NCBI GenBank assembly: GCA_024734495.1
Contig: JALMQS010000873.1
Span: forward strand, 227,653-291,652
DNA from: Forficula auricularia
Taxonomy: Eukaryota > Arthropoda > Insecta > Dermaptera > Forficulidae
DNA length: 64,000 bases
Reading direction: 5' to 3'
Shown here piece by piece: positions 21,453-32,606 of the stretch. A program made the translations under genes and the position numbers. Each line of letters opens with the position of its first letter. Within the stretch, counting starts at the first letter, position 1. The notes beneath the pieces were generated by a model. The model searched no databases. It saw only the letters and a list, made by a program, of their open reading frames with translations, and was not told the origin of the DNA.

Positions 21453-21872
21453 AACTTTCATTAATACACATTATAGACGAAAATGATAATAATAATATTT
21501 TTTATCATTAACATGTTCAAATTTTGAAATGTAATTTTGGTATTTAAAGAATTTCCTAGCTTTCAATTCAATTTCCTATTCATAAAACTAATAAAGGAAA
21601 AAATTCTCCTATTGATAGTTTAATAATGCTTGTAATCATATATAAAATTCTATAGATATTAAAAAAATTCCTCTATCGATATTTGAATAATGCTAGTAAT
21701 CATATTTAAAATTCTCTAGATATTTTTCCTGATAATATTCTTCTCTTAAATAGAATCATAACTGTCTGTCATTCTTTCTTTTTATGTGAATCATGTATAG
21801 AAAATCATAAAAATTTACCTAATTAAAACGCACTAGTTTGGTGGATTGTGACTGTATCTATCAACACTTGTT

Positions 21873-22151
21873 TTTTTTTTTTACTTAGGGAAAGTGGTGT
21901 AGGTTTTAGGTGAAACATGATATTAATTAATAAAGTAAAGGGAGTGTAGTTTCATAGTGGATGAAATAAGACTCAAAGAGGTTTATACAGACTCAATATA
22001 TTTTGGATTATTAGTCCATCATCAGGAGTTTACAGATTAAAAACTTTTTAAACTGTAAACTCTAATAATCCGAAATATATTGAGTTTGTATAAACCTCTT
22101 TGAGATTTATTTCATTCACTGTGAAACTACACTCCCTTTACTTTATTAATT
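21873..22151 (-). mobile_element. Fold-back retroelement, family A, 14-bp duplication
   Basis: Flanked by TATCAACACTTGTT at 21859-21872 and 22152-22165. It is a close paralogue of 16219-16444. Its left-arm core has TCCAAAA where the ribozyme needs GAAA, and its right arm has lost CTGATGA by an internal deletion, so both motifs are predicted dead. Confidence 0.8.
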
Positions 22152-22279
22152 TATCAACACTTGTTAAAGTTCAGGCAACTAAGTGATAGAATTTAATAAA
22201 TGTTCCATCTTCACCGTGGGTGCCATTGAAATGTTCCTGAAACCAATGATATATTTTTTTTTTATGAAATTGATGTGAG

Positions 22280-22865
22280 GAGTCACACCAAAAAGGTGCA
22301 TCTCCCAAAGTTCTGGGTTGGGCCCTCCATTGTGAAAAGAAGAAGAAGAAGAAGAGGTGATTTTATGGGCTGGGTAGGTGTCGAAGGTATCCGTAGGTGT
22401 GGGTCTTAAACAACTGAAGATTATAAGTCTCGGGGAAGACAGTAGCTGGAAGCGAGTTCCAGTCTCTGGAGTTCATAAGAATGAAAGAGTTGGCGTAAGC
22501 GCTGGTTCGATTTTTATCCAATTGACAGCGAAGGGGTGCTGAGCGTTCAAAAACCGTGTGTCTCTCTCAAAGAGGGCTTTAGGGGGAAAATTGATTTCAG
22601 CTCGACTGAACAGACACCATGAGAGTAACTATAATACAGGTAAAGGGAAGAAATAGTTCTACGGTGTGCTAGGGAGCCAAGTGAGTTAGTTAAGGCTGGG
22701 TCTCCTATTAATTTAATTGCTCGCTTCTGAATTGCATTCAGTGTGGCAAGAGAATGCTTGGAGGCCCCTCTCCACAGATAAGAGCCATATTGGAGACAGG
22801 GATGAATTTGGGTCTTGTAGAGGGTGGAAAGCTGCAGGCACATGAAAAATCGCCTGGACCTGAAT
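22280..22865 (-). pseudogene. LINE reverse transcriptase C-terminus and 3' UTR
   Basis: The minus strand reads LYKTQIHPCLQYGSYLWRGA, then LNAIQKRAIKLIGDPALTNS and LAHRRTISSLYLYYSYSHG, the canonical end of a Jockey/CR1-type reverse transcriptase. A one-base frameshift after HGF is followed by RSAPLRCQLD and then WNSLPATVFPETYNL, and a 3' UTR ends near 22280 in a GAA-repeat-rich tail. The open part (98 codons) is the best preserved copy of this family here, also seen at 4487, 26150, 58885 and 59385. Confidence 0.85.
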
Positions 22866-23835
22866 AAGAAACCAATTTTCCTTGCTACATATTTTATTAT
22901 TTGTTATCTAGTAATTAAACGTAATATAGTGAGGAGCTAATTTAAACTAATTGTGCTTTATAGAGAACAAAGCACAAAGAGATCAACACCATCCAAGTTT
23001 CAACAATCAAATTATATTAGTTTCAACTTGGGTTTGTGAAATACTTCACTGAATGAGCCATTAATAGATAACCTTGTTGAATTCAGATGGGATTTATATT
23101 CCATATATGACCCGTTTAATGCTCTATCAAATGCCAATAGCTGAATCTAAACATCATCTAAAGCAATATAAATTCACTGCGTTTTCTCTCTCTTGACACT
23201 CTTGCTCATATTCTAGATTCAAACGAATCCTTTAAAAATTGATTTACATATCATGATTATGATTGTAATTATTTGCTTTGCTACAAGTTTTCCAAAAAGA
23301 AGGGGTAGGGAGAATTCGTATTTCAAAACTTGTGATAAAAATGTTAAAGGAACTTGACCAAGTGAGAATCGAACCGCATACTGACGGTTATATAACTTAT
23401 ATCTTCCAAAATACTTGAGATATAAAATTATTTCTAATTTCTCGTTGAGAAGAAGTGAATGAAATTTTTTCATAATTTTAAGTTTAGCTACTACTGAACA
23501 CTGATAAGTATAAAAATCACATAAAAATGTCCACTTTAGGTCCCTCCTACACAGTCAATCTATAATTTTTTTTTTTTAATTCTTCTCAACTGAGATCTTT
23601 TCAGGAATACCTCACACCCCATGATAAAAAAAAGTATTTTTTATTTTGGATTCTAAATTAGACTCTTCCCAAAATAATCATTCAATTAAAATTTTTATAC
23701 AATTTTTGATTTCGGAGAAAATGAATAAAAGGTATAATTTGTAAATTTCAAGTTTGTAACTTATTTAGTTTATGAGCTACAATGTTCCGACAGTCATTGT
23801 AGCGAAACTAATAGGGTTTTTCTTTTTAAATATAG
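22866..23835. other. Spacer with an old dispersed repeat at 23370-23830
   Basis: The later part matches the repeat family noted at 16690-17260 (cttgagatat, atacctcacac, aatagggttt). No gene is seen. Confidence 0.45.
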
Positions 23836-23843
23836 TCTTAAAG

Positions 23844-24648
23844 CAGTGGTTCTTAACCTTTTTAAGCCGTGACCCACATTTGAGAAACATGCCAAATTTT
23901 TACATTACCTTTTTTTAATTCATACTTAGAAATTTTCTTTTCTTTACTCAGATATAAAATTTTTTTAAACAATTAAAATAAAAAAGGTACTTTTCGATCC
24001 AAGGAAAATTTAATAAAAAAGTACGTATTTTAAAAAAGTATTGAGAAAATTAAGATATATTTTTAAACTTATTGAAAATAAATGTAGTAAATACACAAAA
24101 AGAAACAAAGAGGTTGTTCTCTGCTTGATGCAAATAAACATACACACATATATATCGAAATTATATATATGTATATATAATATTTATTTGTTTGAGACTA
24201 TAGTTTCGAAGACTTGGTCTTCATCATCAATCTTTTTAATTATAAATATTATTTTTCATGGGAGTCAATATCGTATGGATATTGAAAATTTTCGATCTTT
24301 ACTTAGCTGTGAGCCAGTTAAAATTTTTAATATCCATACGATATTGACTCCATGAAAAATAATATTTATAATTTAAAAGGATTGATGATGAAGACCAAGT
24401 CTTCGAAACCATAGTCTCAAACAAATAAATAATATATATACATATATATAATTTCGATATATATGTGTGTATGTTTATTTGCATCAAGCAGAGAACAGCC
24501 TCTTTGTTTCTCTTTGTGAATCAACAAACAACTCTGCTACTTTCGGCAAAACAAAAACTTTTCAATGTAGTAAAATATTTAAATATTTTTTAACGACTCT
24601 GTGCGACCCAAAGAATATGATTTGCGACCTATAGGTTAAGAACCACTG
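23844..24648. mobile_element. Non-autonomous hAT element
   Basis: Terminal inverted repeats CAGTGGTTCTTAACC and GGTTAAGAACCACTG. Flanking octamers TCTTAAAG and CCTTAGAG agree at 6 of 8 positions, a decayed 8-bp duplication. There is no transposase. A family D fold-back has inserted inside it. Confidence 0.75.
24100..24520. mobile_element. Family D fold-back nested in a hAT element
   Basis: Arms of about 190 bp are nearly identical, so this looks recent. Each contains TTGATGATGAAGACC(AA)GTCTTCGAAAC, a hammerhead-like core whose first C is T. Helix II (GAAGAC/GTCTTC) is perfect, and the left arm has the palindrome ACTATAGT at the helix III position. The C-to-T change on both arms should abolish cleavage. 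Confidence 0.7.
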
Positions 24649-24656
24649 CCTTAGAG

Positions 24657-25515
24657 AACAATATTATTCAATTTAGATAACGACTTGGTATAGACGAGAA
24701 ATCTATAGAATGGATATCACGTTTGTATCTAATTTATAGTTTACAAGCTACAGTGCTAGGAGAGACATACATACAGACAGACATTGTATTGACACTAATA
24801 GGGTCCCTTTTTATTTTTGTACAGAACCCTAATAAAAGATCGAAACTTTGCAAATAAACGGCCAAGGTGTTATTTATTGAGCGAAAAGCCGATATATCGT
24901 GAACGATTGTTGAATAATGTTGTGTGTGAAGAGTGGTTGTTGTGTTAATTGAGGGGCTGGGGGATTGGGGGGTTAGGGAGGTTTTTGGCCCCTGGGCCGC
25001 ATTGCACCAATCGTCCCCACCAGCTCGAGGATCGATGACGACCTCAGAACCGACACCTTCGCAGGTGGCTTATACGCCTATATACCCTATACCCCTATAC
25101 CCTCTAGGCCTCTGACATTGCCCGTTTGCCCTCTGCCCTTCCACTTTTGACCTCGCACTCTCACCCTCATAACGCCTCTGCGATTACAGTCAAATATATT
25201 CTCCAGATAATATTCCTTTCTTTTTATCGAATAATTAAAAGAGTTAAGTGCTACACGATTTGTATCAATTGAGAAAGGGTGCGTTTGGATTTTTATTTTA
25301 TCCCTGGAATAGATTGAGAATAATTTTTTATTGAAATAAATACAAGTGATCAAAATTGGTGGTGATTGGATTGGAGTCAATCAATTTTTAGGCTTCCTTT
25401 GAAAAGTAAAACCGGGGCCTATTAATGTCGACACAATGTTGGTTTGTTTAACCGTCTGTCAGAGCACTATTATAGCTCGAAAACTAAATAAGATACAAAC
25501 ATGAAATTTATCAGT
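24657..25515. other. Repeat tail and a G+C-richer patch
   Basis: 24680-24840 holds the dispersed tail (acattgtattgacactaata, then aaccctaata). 24930-25130 is G+C-richer, with open frames on both strands of 60-97 codons, but no recognisable protein. No gene is called. Confidence 0.4.
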
Positions 25516-25517
25516 TA

Positions 25518-25740
25518 TATACATTCTTCTTCAAGTGCCACACTCGATTCCGAGGGTCGGCGATTACTATGGAGACTTATCTTTCTATTGTAATTTTCTT
25601 TCAGGGGTGGTTTCCCATTGCCATCCTCTGAAGGGATCAGATTATAGTCGATCAAACATTTGCAGCGAGTCGAGGTTGAACCCACGCTAGCTTGATTAGA
25701 AGGCATGCTCTATAACCACTCGGCCAACCTGACCACTATA
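25518..25740 (-). mobile_element. tRNA-derived SINE
   Basis: The minus strand starts with a tRNA-like head: TTGGCCGAGTGGTTATAG is an A box and GTGGGTTCAACCTC a B box. A body follows with GATGGCAATGGGAAACCACC, a segment reminiscent of the central domains of several arthropod SINEs. No RNA polymerase III terminator or tail repeat was pinned down. Confidence 0.7.
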
Positions 25741-26149
25741 ATTACTATATACATTCATTTTCCCCTAAATCAAAAGAATTTTTTATGTGGTCAAATTTTT
25801 TTCTTAAATTATTAGATGGGAGATATCTCTGTAAAGATCTCTTTAAGTAGAATTATGTTATTATTTTTATTATTTTTTAATTAAATATTAAAATATCCAT
25901 GTCAGCGAGTCTCAAAATAGTAATTTTCAGGTGATTTTTGTACCTGTCGGCTTCCAGAAGTACCTTAAGCACATAAATAATTATGAAATGTTTGTAGAAA
26001 TTCGCTCATTCTCTCCTTATCAAGAAACAAGAACGAATTTATATTTCTCATTATTTATATTCTTTAATAAATTTCCAGGGTATAACAAAATAAGTTAATA
26101 AATCTATTAAAGGTTTGCTGGTTGAATTTTTTTAAAGCAAATTACGCCG
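25741..26149. other. A+T-rich spacer
   Basis: Nothing recognisable. Confidence 0.5.
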
Positions 26150-26400
26150 CTTGAAGGTACCTGTTGATTTTTGCGGGTCTTGAAAGAGTGAGGGTTAAAT
26201 GTCATCAGAAAGACAGATGCTGGAAGAGAGTTCCAGTCTCTGGAAGTCATAGATAAAAACAAGTTGGCGAATGCGTTTATTCGGTTAGTATCTAATTTAA
26301 TGGCGAATGAGTGGTTAATATTTGAAAATTGTGTATTTCACGCAAATCAAGCTTTAACGGAGATCAATTATTTTACCGTATAATGTCAGAATAAAACCCA
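26150..26400 (-). pseudogene. LINE 3' fragment, decayed
   Basis: Contains gagttccagtctctggaa and 'aagttggcgaatgcg' in the same order as 22440-22510, the WNSLP region of the LINE reverse transcriptase. No intact frame is left. Confidence 0.55.
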
Positions 26401-26417
26401 TGGTAATATCTTTAAAG

Positions 26418-27062
26418 CAGTGTTTTTCAACGTGTGGGTCGCGACCCACTGGGGGGTCGAACCCTCTACAAGGGGGTCGCAAAGCCTAAGTAAAAAATAA
26501 AACAATTAAATGCTCGGAAATAAAAGCCAGTTTTAAAAGGAATTTTGCGTCACAAACGAATTTGTAATATCGTCGCCTTAGAGTGTAAACCTGCTAAATC
26601 TATTTTTATCTAATATGACATATTAATACCGTTCGAAAGAAAAAGAAATGCAGCATCCAAGAAAAACTGCTACTTAAAATTACGATGGTAATTTGTAGAA
26701 AAAAAAATGTGAAAAATTGTTTCTTTTCTAAACAACAATATTAAATTTTATTTGTTTTTTGTCTGTCCTGTAAAATATCCTTATTTTGAGTTAGCAGGTT
26801 TACACTCTAAGGCGACGATATGCTGACTTGAACTGATGTAAATACACCAAAAGTTCAGCTATAAGTTCGAAAACTCTCGTCAGTACTTTGCCTTTCGATT
26901 GTGTATTTAGCCGATACCTAATTATAAAAATTAATAAAAATGTTGTACGGATTTGATATTTGTAACATAATAAAATACAGGTTACAAACAGCGGGGAGGG
27001 GGGTCGCGAAATGTTTTTTCATACTAAAGGGGTCGGGTCATGAAAAAGGTTGAAAAACACTG
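26418..27062. mobile_element. Non-autonomous hAT element with perfect 8-bp duplication
   Basis: Begins CAGTGTTTTTCAAC and ends GTTGAAAAACACTG, with CTTTAAAG at 26410-26417 and 27063-27070. The subterminal regions are G-rich (gtcgcgaccc...). There is no transposase frame. A separate inverted pair inside (from atatcgtcgccttagagtg near 26568 to its complement near 26819) marks a nested fold-back. Confidence 0.88.
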
Positions 27063-27070
27063 CTTTAAAG

Positions 27071-28429
27071 TATGGAAAGAGCTCTACATTAGGTTAGACA
27101 CTAGTTAGACCCCACATTGTTTGATTTATCTCTAATTTGACCTCATTGGGATATTAAATGATTGCAAATCGAGTGTATTAAGTAAATGAGGCTATTGGAG
27201 GATTATTGACTTTCCCTTGAGCAAATGAAATGCCACCCTCTGATACGATTCAACTTGAGGGAGTTGCCGGACACAATAAACACTAAAAATCATAAAATCA
27301 AAAAGGCTAGCCAGACACGTCATTTAACGAGCTGGCTCATAAATAGCTTCATGTGTCATTATACGATTTTGTGCATGCATAACAACTAACTCCAAATTTG
27401 ATGATTCAATCAAATGAATTAATTATTAAAAATCGACTAGAATAAAAATCTTATTATTAATATGAAACTTATAAGGGTCAGCGAATTTTTTTATACATAA
27501 AATAATTTAAATACTGTCGTTTGCATTTTAATTATTTCTATCGCAATATCAGCATCTATTTAAAATATTTAGCTTCTAATAAAAAAAAAAAATAAAACTA
27601 AAATTGTTTTTTGATTTGAAAAATAATTTTATGTGTTATCCTGCTGAACATGTCTAAATATTTTTGTCCGTAAATAATTTTTAGAGTGGTACTAGGTACA
27701 GTAGTATGTTGCAGATTAAATGAATAGATAGAATTATAAATGGGAAAGTTCATGATGAGAAAAGAGAACTTAGTGAAAGAATCTGAGGAACAGAAGAGCT
27801 AAGATTATAGGGCGCATGTTAAGACCCAAAAGAATTGCCGAAAAATATTTTGGAGGATAAATTAAGAAAGACAAAAAAAATGTGGGACTAAAGCCCAGAT
27901 TATAATATTTTTTCCAGATAATGAAGGATATGCGATGTGCTACTTTAGAAAAGTAAAAAAATGGCATGGAATAGACTCAATTGGAGACCTGAAACCAGTC
28001 TTTAGACTAATTTATATACAATATATATTTTTTGCGTATGGTGAAAAGTGAATTCAATAATATTTACTATAATTAGTTTTTTTTTTCTTCTTTAGAATAG
28101 TCATAGAAATTGATTCTTCTAATTTGAAAACAAAAATTTACTTATTGTTTCATAAATCAATAATTCGCTTCATTTAAAAGATAATTGTAATCTTTTGAGC
28201 TTCAAGTAAAATCATTATATTGACAAATTGGCTATATCATCGCTTAAAGTCTTCTTGTATCTTTGTTATTATTCTGGTCTTAAATGATCTGCTTTCCCGG
28301 CCGATCGAAAATGGTTCGCGAAGCTCAAAAATGTCTATTTGAGAAATTTGGTGTTTGATGAGGCTCTTGAAAACCTTGGAAACAGGTGGAATATCTTCGT
28401 TAGGAAAAATATAGTCAGATATAAGATTT
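27071..28429. other. A+T-rich DNA, no gene supported
   Basis: A 65-codon minus-strand frame at 27770-27967 has no recognisable content. Confidence 0.45.
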
Positions 28430-28530
28430 CCTTATAGTCTAACCATTTATTCTCTAGAAAAACTTTTGAGACGTTTTGACGGATATTCTCACGCCATCCT
28501 CAGTCTACAATGGAAACATAATCTTAATTA
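28430..28530 (-). ncRNA. Decayed hammerhead-like motif, single copy
   Basis: The minus strand reads AGA, CTGAGGA, an extra T, GGCG...CGTC, then AAAACGTC and TCT. Helix I (AGA/TCT), helix II and the ACGT-C string are recognisable, but the required G of GAAA is A. No mirrored arm was found nearby. Confidence 0.4.
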
Positions 28531-28650
28531 CAGTCAAGAAATTTAACAATCACATGTCATTTTCAAGTTACAAAGAGACAAAATAAAAAAATAAAACAAA
28601 ATAAAAGAAAAGAAAACTCACCTCTGGCTTTTCATAATAATACAATTTTT

Positions 28651-29450
28651 TAACTTCAAAAAAGGAGGAGGTTCTCAATTCGACTGATTTTTTTTTTTTT
28701 TTTGAATGATTATTTTTTTATTGGAAAGAGGGTACCTTAGGGGTGTTACCATATTAATTAGGTCAAGTTCTGAAGTTATGATCAATGACGAAATAACGTA
28801 AATCTCCAATTCTTATGACCAAATAATCGAAATTATAATAAATAAAACCTTTTATAAAAAAAAATCTTAAAACATTTATTTAAAACCCTCAAACGTTTCG
28901 AGAGAATTTCTATATTTATGAATTGAATTTTATTACCATTTTCTGATTCATTCGCCCGACGCTTTCTCTTACGAGATGCATACAAAGTATTATCTTAAGT
29001 CACTATTAATAACATCACTTAAAAGAGAAAAATAAAAATAATTTTTATAAAAAAATAAAACGACTTCAAAAAATTAAATGCAACAAATAAAATAATAATA
29101 ACTTAAAATAAAATAAAATACACTAAAAGGTATAAAATAATTATCTTATTTATTTAGTTACAACTAAACGACGAAATATTAACATGAAATTATTTTTTGA
29201 AGTCGGTGCCAAACACATACAATTTATGAATCGCACTCGATGGATCTTACGTAGTACGTTTAGCGGGTACGCTCGCTTATAGGTATAGTTTGTTCTGGCA
29301 CCGACTTCAAAAAGTAATTTCATGTTAATATTTCGTCGTTTAGCTGCAACTAAATAAATAAGATAATTATTTTATACCTTTTAGTGTATTTTATTTGATT
29401 TTTAAGTTATTATTATTTTATTTGTTTCATTTAATTTTTTGAAGTCGGTT
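28651..29450. mobile_element. Inverted-repeat element with (A)ACTTCAAAAAA termini
   Basis: Runs from AACTTCAAAAAAGGAGGAGG to GAAGTCGGTT. Related copies at 37925, 51897 and 54773 start CCGACTTCAAAAAAG. Internally there is a second palindrome (29160-29345) that again ends in GAAGTCGGTGCC/GGCACCGACTTC. Part of the left half (28880-28920: CAAACGTTTCGAGAGAATTT) resembles the decayed hammerhead region at 63620. Similar repeats are common in insects; the superfamily is not assigned. Confidence 0.65.
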
Positions 29451-30120
29451 TTATTTTTTTTATAATAATTATTTTTAATGCAGAAATTCATTCCTTTTCC
29501 ACAGTTAACACATTATAATTTGTATTTTTATCAAAGCTTGTAATAAGAAAATTTCTAATTTAAAACATTTATAGTACCATATCTAATGTCTATTTTAATT
29601 AGAAATGTTTTTTTTTTTTAATTAAATGAATTTTATTTTTATTAAATTATATATATATATATATCAATTATATAATTCAAAGGTTAATCAAAATAAATCC
29701 ATGTTTTCAAAATTTAAAGAATTGATGAACATTGCTTTTTTTTTTTTTTCCTTAAAAAGTTATTTTGGAATAAATCTGAATATGATAATATGATCGGATA
29801 GGATTGCTTCTATAGTATAATTAATCACTTATACAATCTAAACTATCTTATATAATTAACAGCTTCTTGCTTGATCAAAAGCCTGGGAATATCTATCTGT
29901 TGAGGGAATTTTCTCGATTCTTACAAAAACCATGAAAATGAAACAATTACTTAAAAAAATATTAAGTAACTGACACTTTGTTTTTCTACACCTTCATAAA
30001 ACATGCAGTTTCTCTAATAAACAAACAATAAAATGAAAAATATTTAAATTTCGATTTTAATTATCATTCAAAAAAGCAATTAAATTAAAGTTACGAATAG
30101 AGCCCTTTTGATTTAGAATT
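29451..30120. other. A+T-rich spacer
   Basis: A short (AT)n run near 29648 and poly-T runs. No gene is seen. Confidence 0.5.
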
Positions 30121-30130
30121 TGGTTTGAGT

Positions 30131-30336
30131 CGAGGGGTGATCCGCGATTGGAAGTAGGTGTACACATCTTTGGAAGTATTTTGGAAGTACTTGGAAATAT
30201 TTTGAAGTACTTGAAAATATTTGGAATTGCTTGGAAGTATTTGGAAGTACTTGGAAATATTTAGAAGTACTTGGAAATATTTGGAAGTACAAGTGGAAGT
30301 AGGTGTACAGCATATTAGGTCGCGGTTCACCCCTCG
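30131..30336. mobile_element. MITE with 8-bp duplication and internal tandem repeat
   Basis: Inverted termini CGAGGGGTGATCCGCGA and TCGCGGTTCACCCCTCG are flanked by the perfect octamer GTTTGAGT at 30123-30130 and 30337-30344. The core is a degenerate tandem array of a 20-nt-scale unit, ttggaagtacttggaaatat, between two GGAAGTAGGTGTACA blocks. Eight-bp duplications fit hAT or P-type elements; the terminus is not one I can assign. A related copy is at 49422-49567. The open frames across it simply reflect the tandem array. Confidence 0.82.
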
Positions 30337-30344
30337 GTTTGAGT

Positions 30345-31893
30345 CAATATTAAATTAGAAAGTATATTTTTCCTTTTGTGAAATCATATATTACGAGTAA
30401 TTGAATTCCTAACTGAAACGATAACGATTGAATGTCTCAATATATTGTTCGCATATATTATTGATAATTTTTACTCTATTTGAAAAGAAAAATACTTTAA
30501 GGATAGATAAATAAATTCTTTGACTAAAAAAAAATATTTTCTTTCAGAAAAATGAATATTATACTGAGACTACGTGAAACATGAAAAGAAATTTTATTAT
30601 ATCATAAACGATAAAAATTTTTCTAAAAAAAGCGTGATATACAATTAAATTATATATTGTTTTAGTAATAAAAATGTTCAATTAAATCTCAAAAAATTAA
30701 TTATTTATGTCCATACTAAAAAGTTATAGCATTACCTACCTACTTTAATAAGAAATTTATTAAAAAATATATCTGATTTTTTCTAAACTAATACCGTAGT
30801 CGTTGGTATGACAAATTAATTTAAAGAAAAAAAAATAAATAAATAAAATAAGTGAAATAATATAATTTTCTTTTCTAATTAAATAATATTAGAAGAATAT
30901 TTAGGAATGGCGATCTGGAGAATTATTTTGGGTTGATAGCACGTTGAAATGAGCAAATTTGTTCTAAGGTCCAACCCATTCATTAACCTGACTTCAAAAG
31001 CCTCGAAACAGTGCCGGAATTAGCCCCTCTGGGACCCCATGCACTCGTGCAGGTGCTCTCAGTTAGCATACCTTCAACCCACGTTACCAAATCTTGTGTA
31101 CACTCTAGCTCAAAAACTAGTGTGAATATCAAAACAAAATTTCAAATATAGTTTTGTTGCATTGAAATTAAGAGCTGATTTGATTTTGGTTGAAATCGAA
31201 TCAAAAATTAAGGGGGGCAGGAGTTAAAAAATTAAAATTATAAAATTTTCAAACTAAAAAAACCAAGAAAAATGAAATTTACTATAAAATGAACCTATAA
31301 TAAAAAAGAGAATTATTATTTTTATCGGGGACCAAAATTGGGGGGGGGGGGGGTTCAATAATATAAATATAAGTCTTAGACCTTTCGATCGATTTGTACG
31401 AAACTTCGCATATCCCCTATGTGAAATCGATAGTGACCAAAAAGGGGTAAAAATTCCAAAAAGACAAAAGTCGAAGAAAGATGATATTTCTAATAGAATA
31501 TTCTCATAATTAAAAGGAGATATTATTAATTGATAATCGGCCCAAAATTAAGAGGGAAAGAGTCATGTGGATGGCCACACATCATTTTATTTAAGTCAGT
31601 TTTTGGCAGGTCTTGTACCACGATGTATTACCTCAACCAGCAAGTTAATGACTTTAAAAATACTTAATAACGGTCCCATGTTCAAAAACATAATTATACA
31701 TCTTAGAAAACGGAAAATCATACAATTGTACCTCATTATAATTTGTGAACTAGTTTTCTCGAATAGTATTTGAGTACTTTACTTTTAATTATTTATTTTT
31801 CATTAAGTTAACATGGCTTTCAAAACAATTGATATAAACTCCAAGATTAAGGATCAAACCGTAACATAACACAAGATTGTTCAACATATATAC
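30345..31893. other. A+T-rich DNA, no gene supported
   Basis: Contains a poly-G run at about 31339-31353. No coding or repeat family is recognised apart from general A+T richness. Confidence 0.4.
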
Positions 31894-32144
31894 TACTAAT
31901 GTTTTTTGTTAAGGGAGAATGGTGTAGGTTCTTGGTGAAACATTTTAAATAAAGCAAAGAAAATTTTTGTATTTTTTTTTAGAAACTTTTGAAAATTTAA
32001 AATATAAAATACTAGGTTGGTTTCACATAAATAAAAGATCAGATGCTTGTTTAGCACGACTTTATATATATTTCGGACACTTGTCCTCTGTGAACTCATG
32101 AAGATGGGCTTCTACCCTACTAGGTAGGTTTCACATAAATAAAA

Positions 32145-32222
32145 GATCAGATGCTTGTTTAGCACGACTCTATTTATATTTCGAGGTAGAAGCCCATCTT
32201 CAGGAGTTCACAGAGGACAAGT
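32145..32222 (-). ncRNA. Hammerhead-like motif in tandem unit 2
   Basis: The minus strand reads ACTC, CTGAAGA, T, GGGCTTCTACCTC, GAA, ATATAAAT, A, GAGT. Helix I is perfect at 4 bp, helix II has an inserted T, and helix III is not a full palindrome. Unit 5 (about 32475-32545) carries the same arrangement. Confidence 0.5.
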
Positions 32223-32565
32223 GTCCTATAAAATACTAGGTTGGTTTCACATAAATAAAAGATCAGATGCTTGTTTAGCACGACTCTATATATATTTCGG
32301 ACACTTGTTCTCTGTGAACTCCTGAAAATGGGCTTCTACCCTACTAGGTAGGTTTCACATAAATAAAAGATCAGATGCTTGTTTAGCACGACTCTATATA
32401 TATTTCGGACACTTGTTCTCTGTGAACTCCTGAAAATGGGCTTCTACCCTACTAGGTAGGTTTCACATAAATAAAAGATCAGATGCTTGTTTAGCACGAC
32501 TCTATTTATATTTCGAGGTAGAAGCCCATCTTCAGGAGTTCACAGAGGACAAGTGTCCTTTGTGA

Positions 32566-32606
32566 ACTCCTGAAGATGGGCTTCTACACTGAAATATATA
32601 TAGAGT
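32566..32606 (+). ncRNA. Hammerhead motif in the closing inverted unit
   Basis: ACTC at 32566-32569, CTGAAGA at 32570-32576, T, GGGCTTCTACACT, GAA at 32591-32593, ATATATAT at 32594-32601, A at 32602, GAGT at 32603-32606. Helix I and helix III are perfect. Helix II is damaged because CCC has become ACT. Confidence 0.5.

Noticed and set aside
24041..24487. Mirrored frames on both strands with LYICIYNIYLFETIVSKTW
   Set aside because: The same peptide comes from both arms of a fold-back. It reflects the palindrome, not a gene.
30170..30300. Possible CRISPR-like array
   Set aside because: Repeats are contiguous and degenerate without unique spacers, in a eukaryotic MITE.
30091..30330. Minus-strand frames with repeated FQVL-type peptides
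   Set aside because: They are translations of the tandem array inside a MITE, open in more than one frame.
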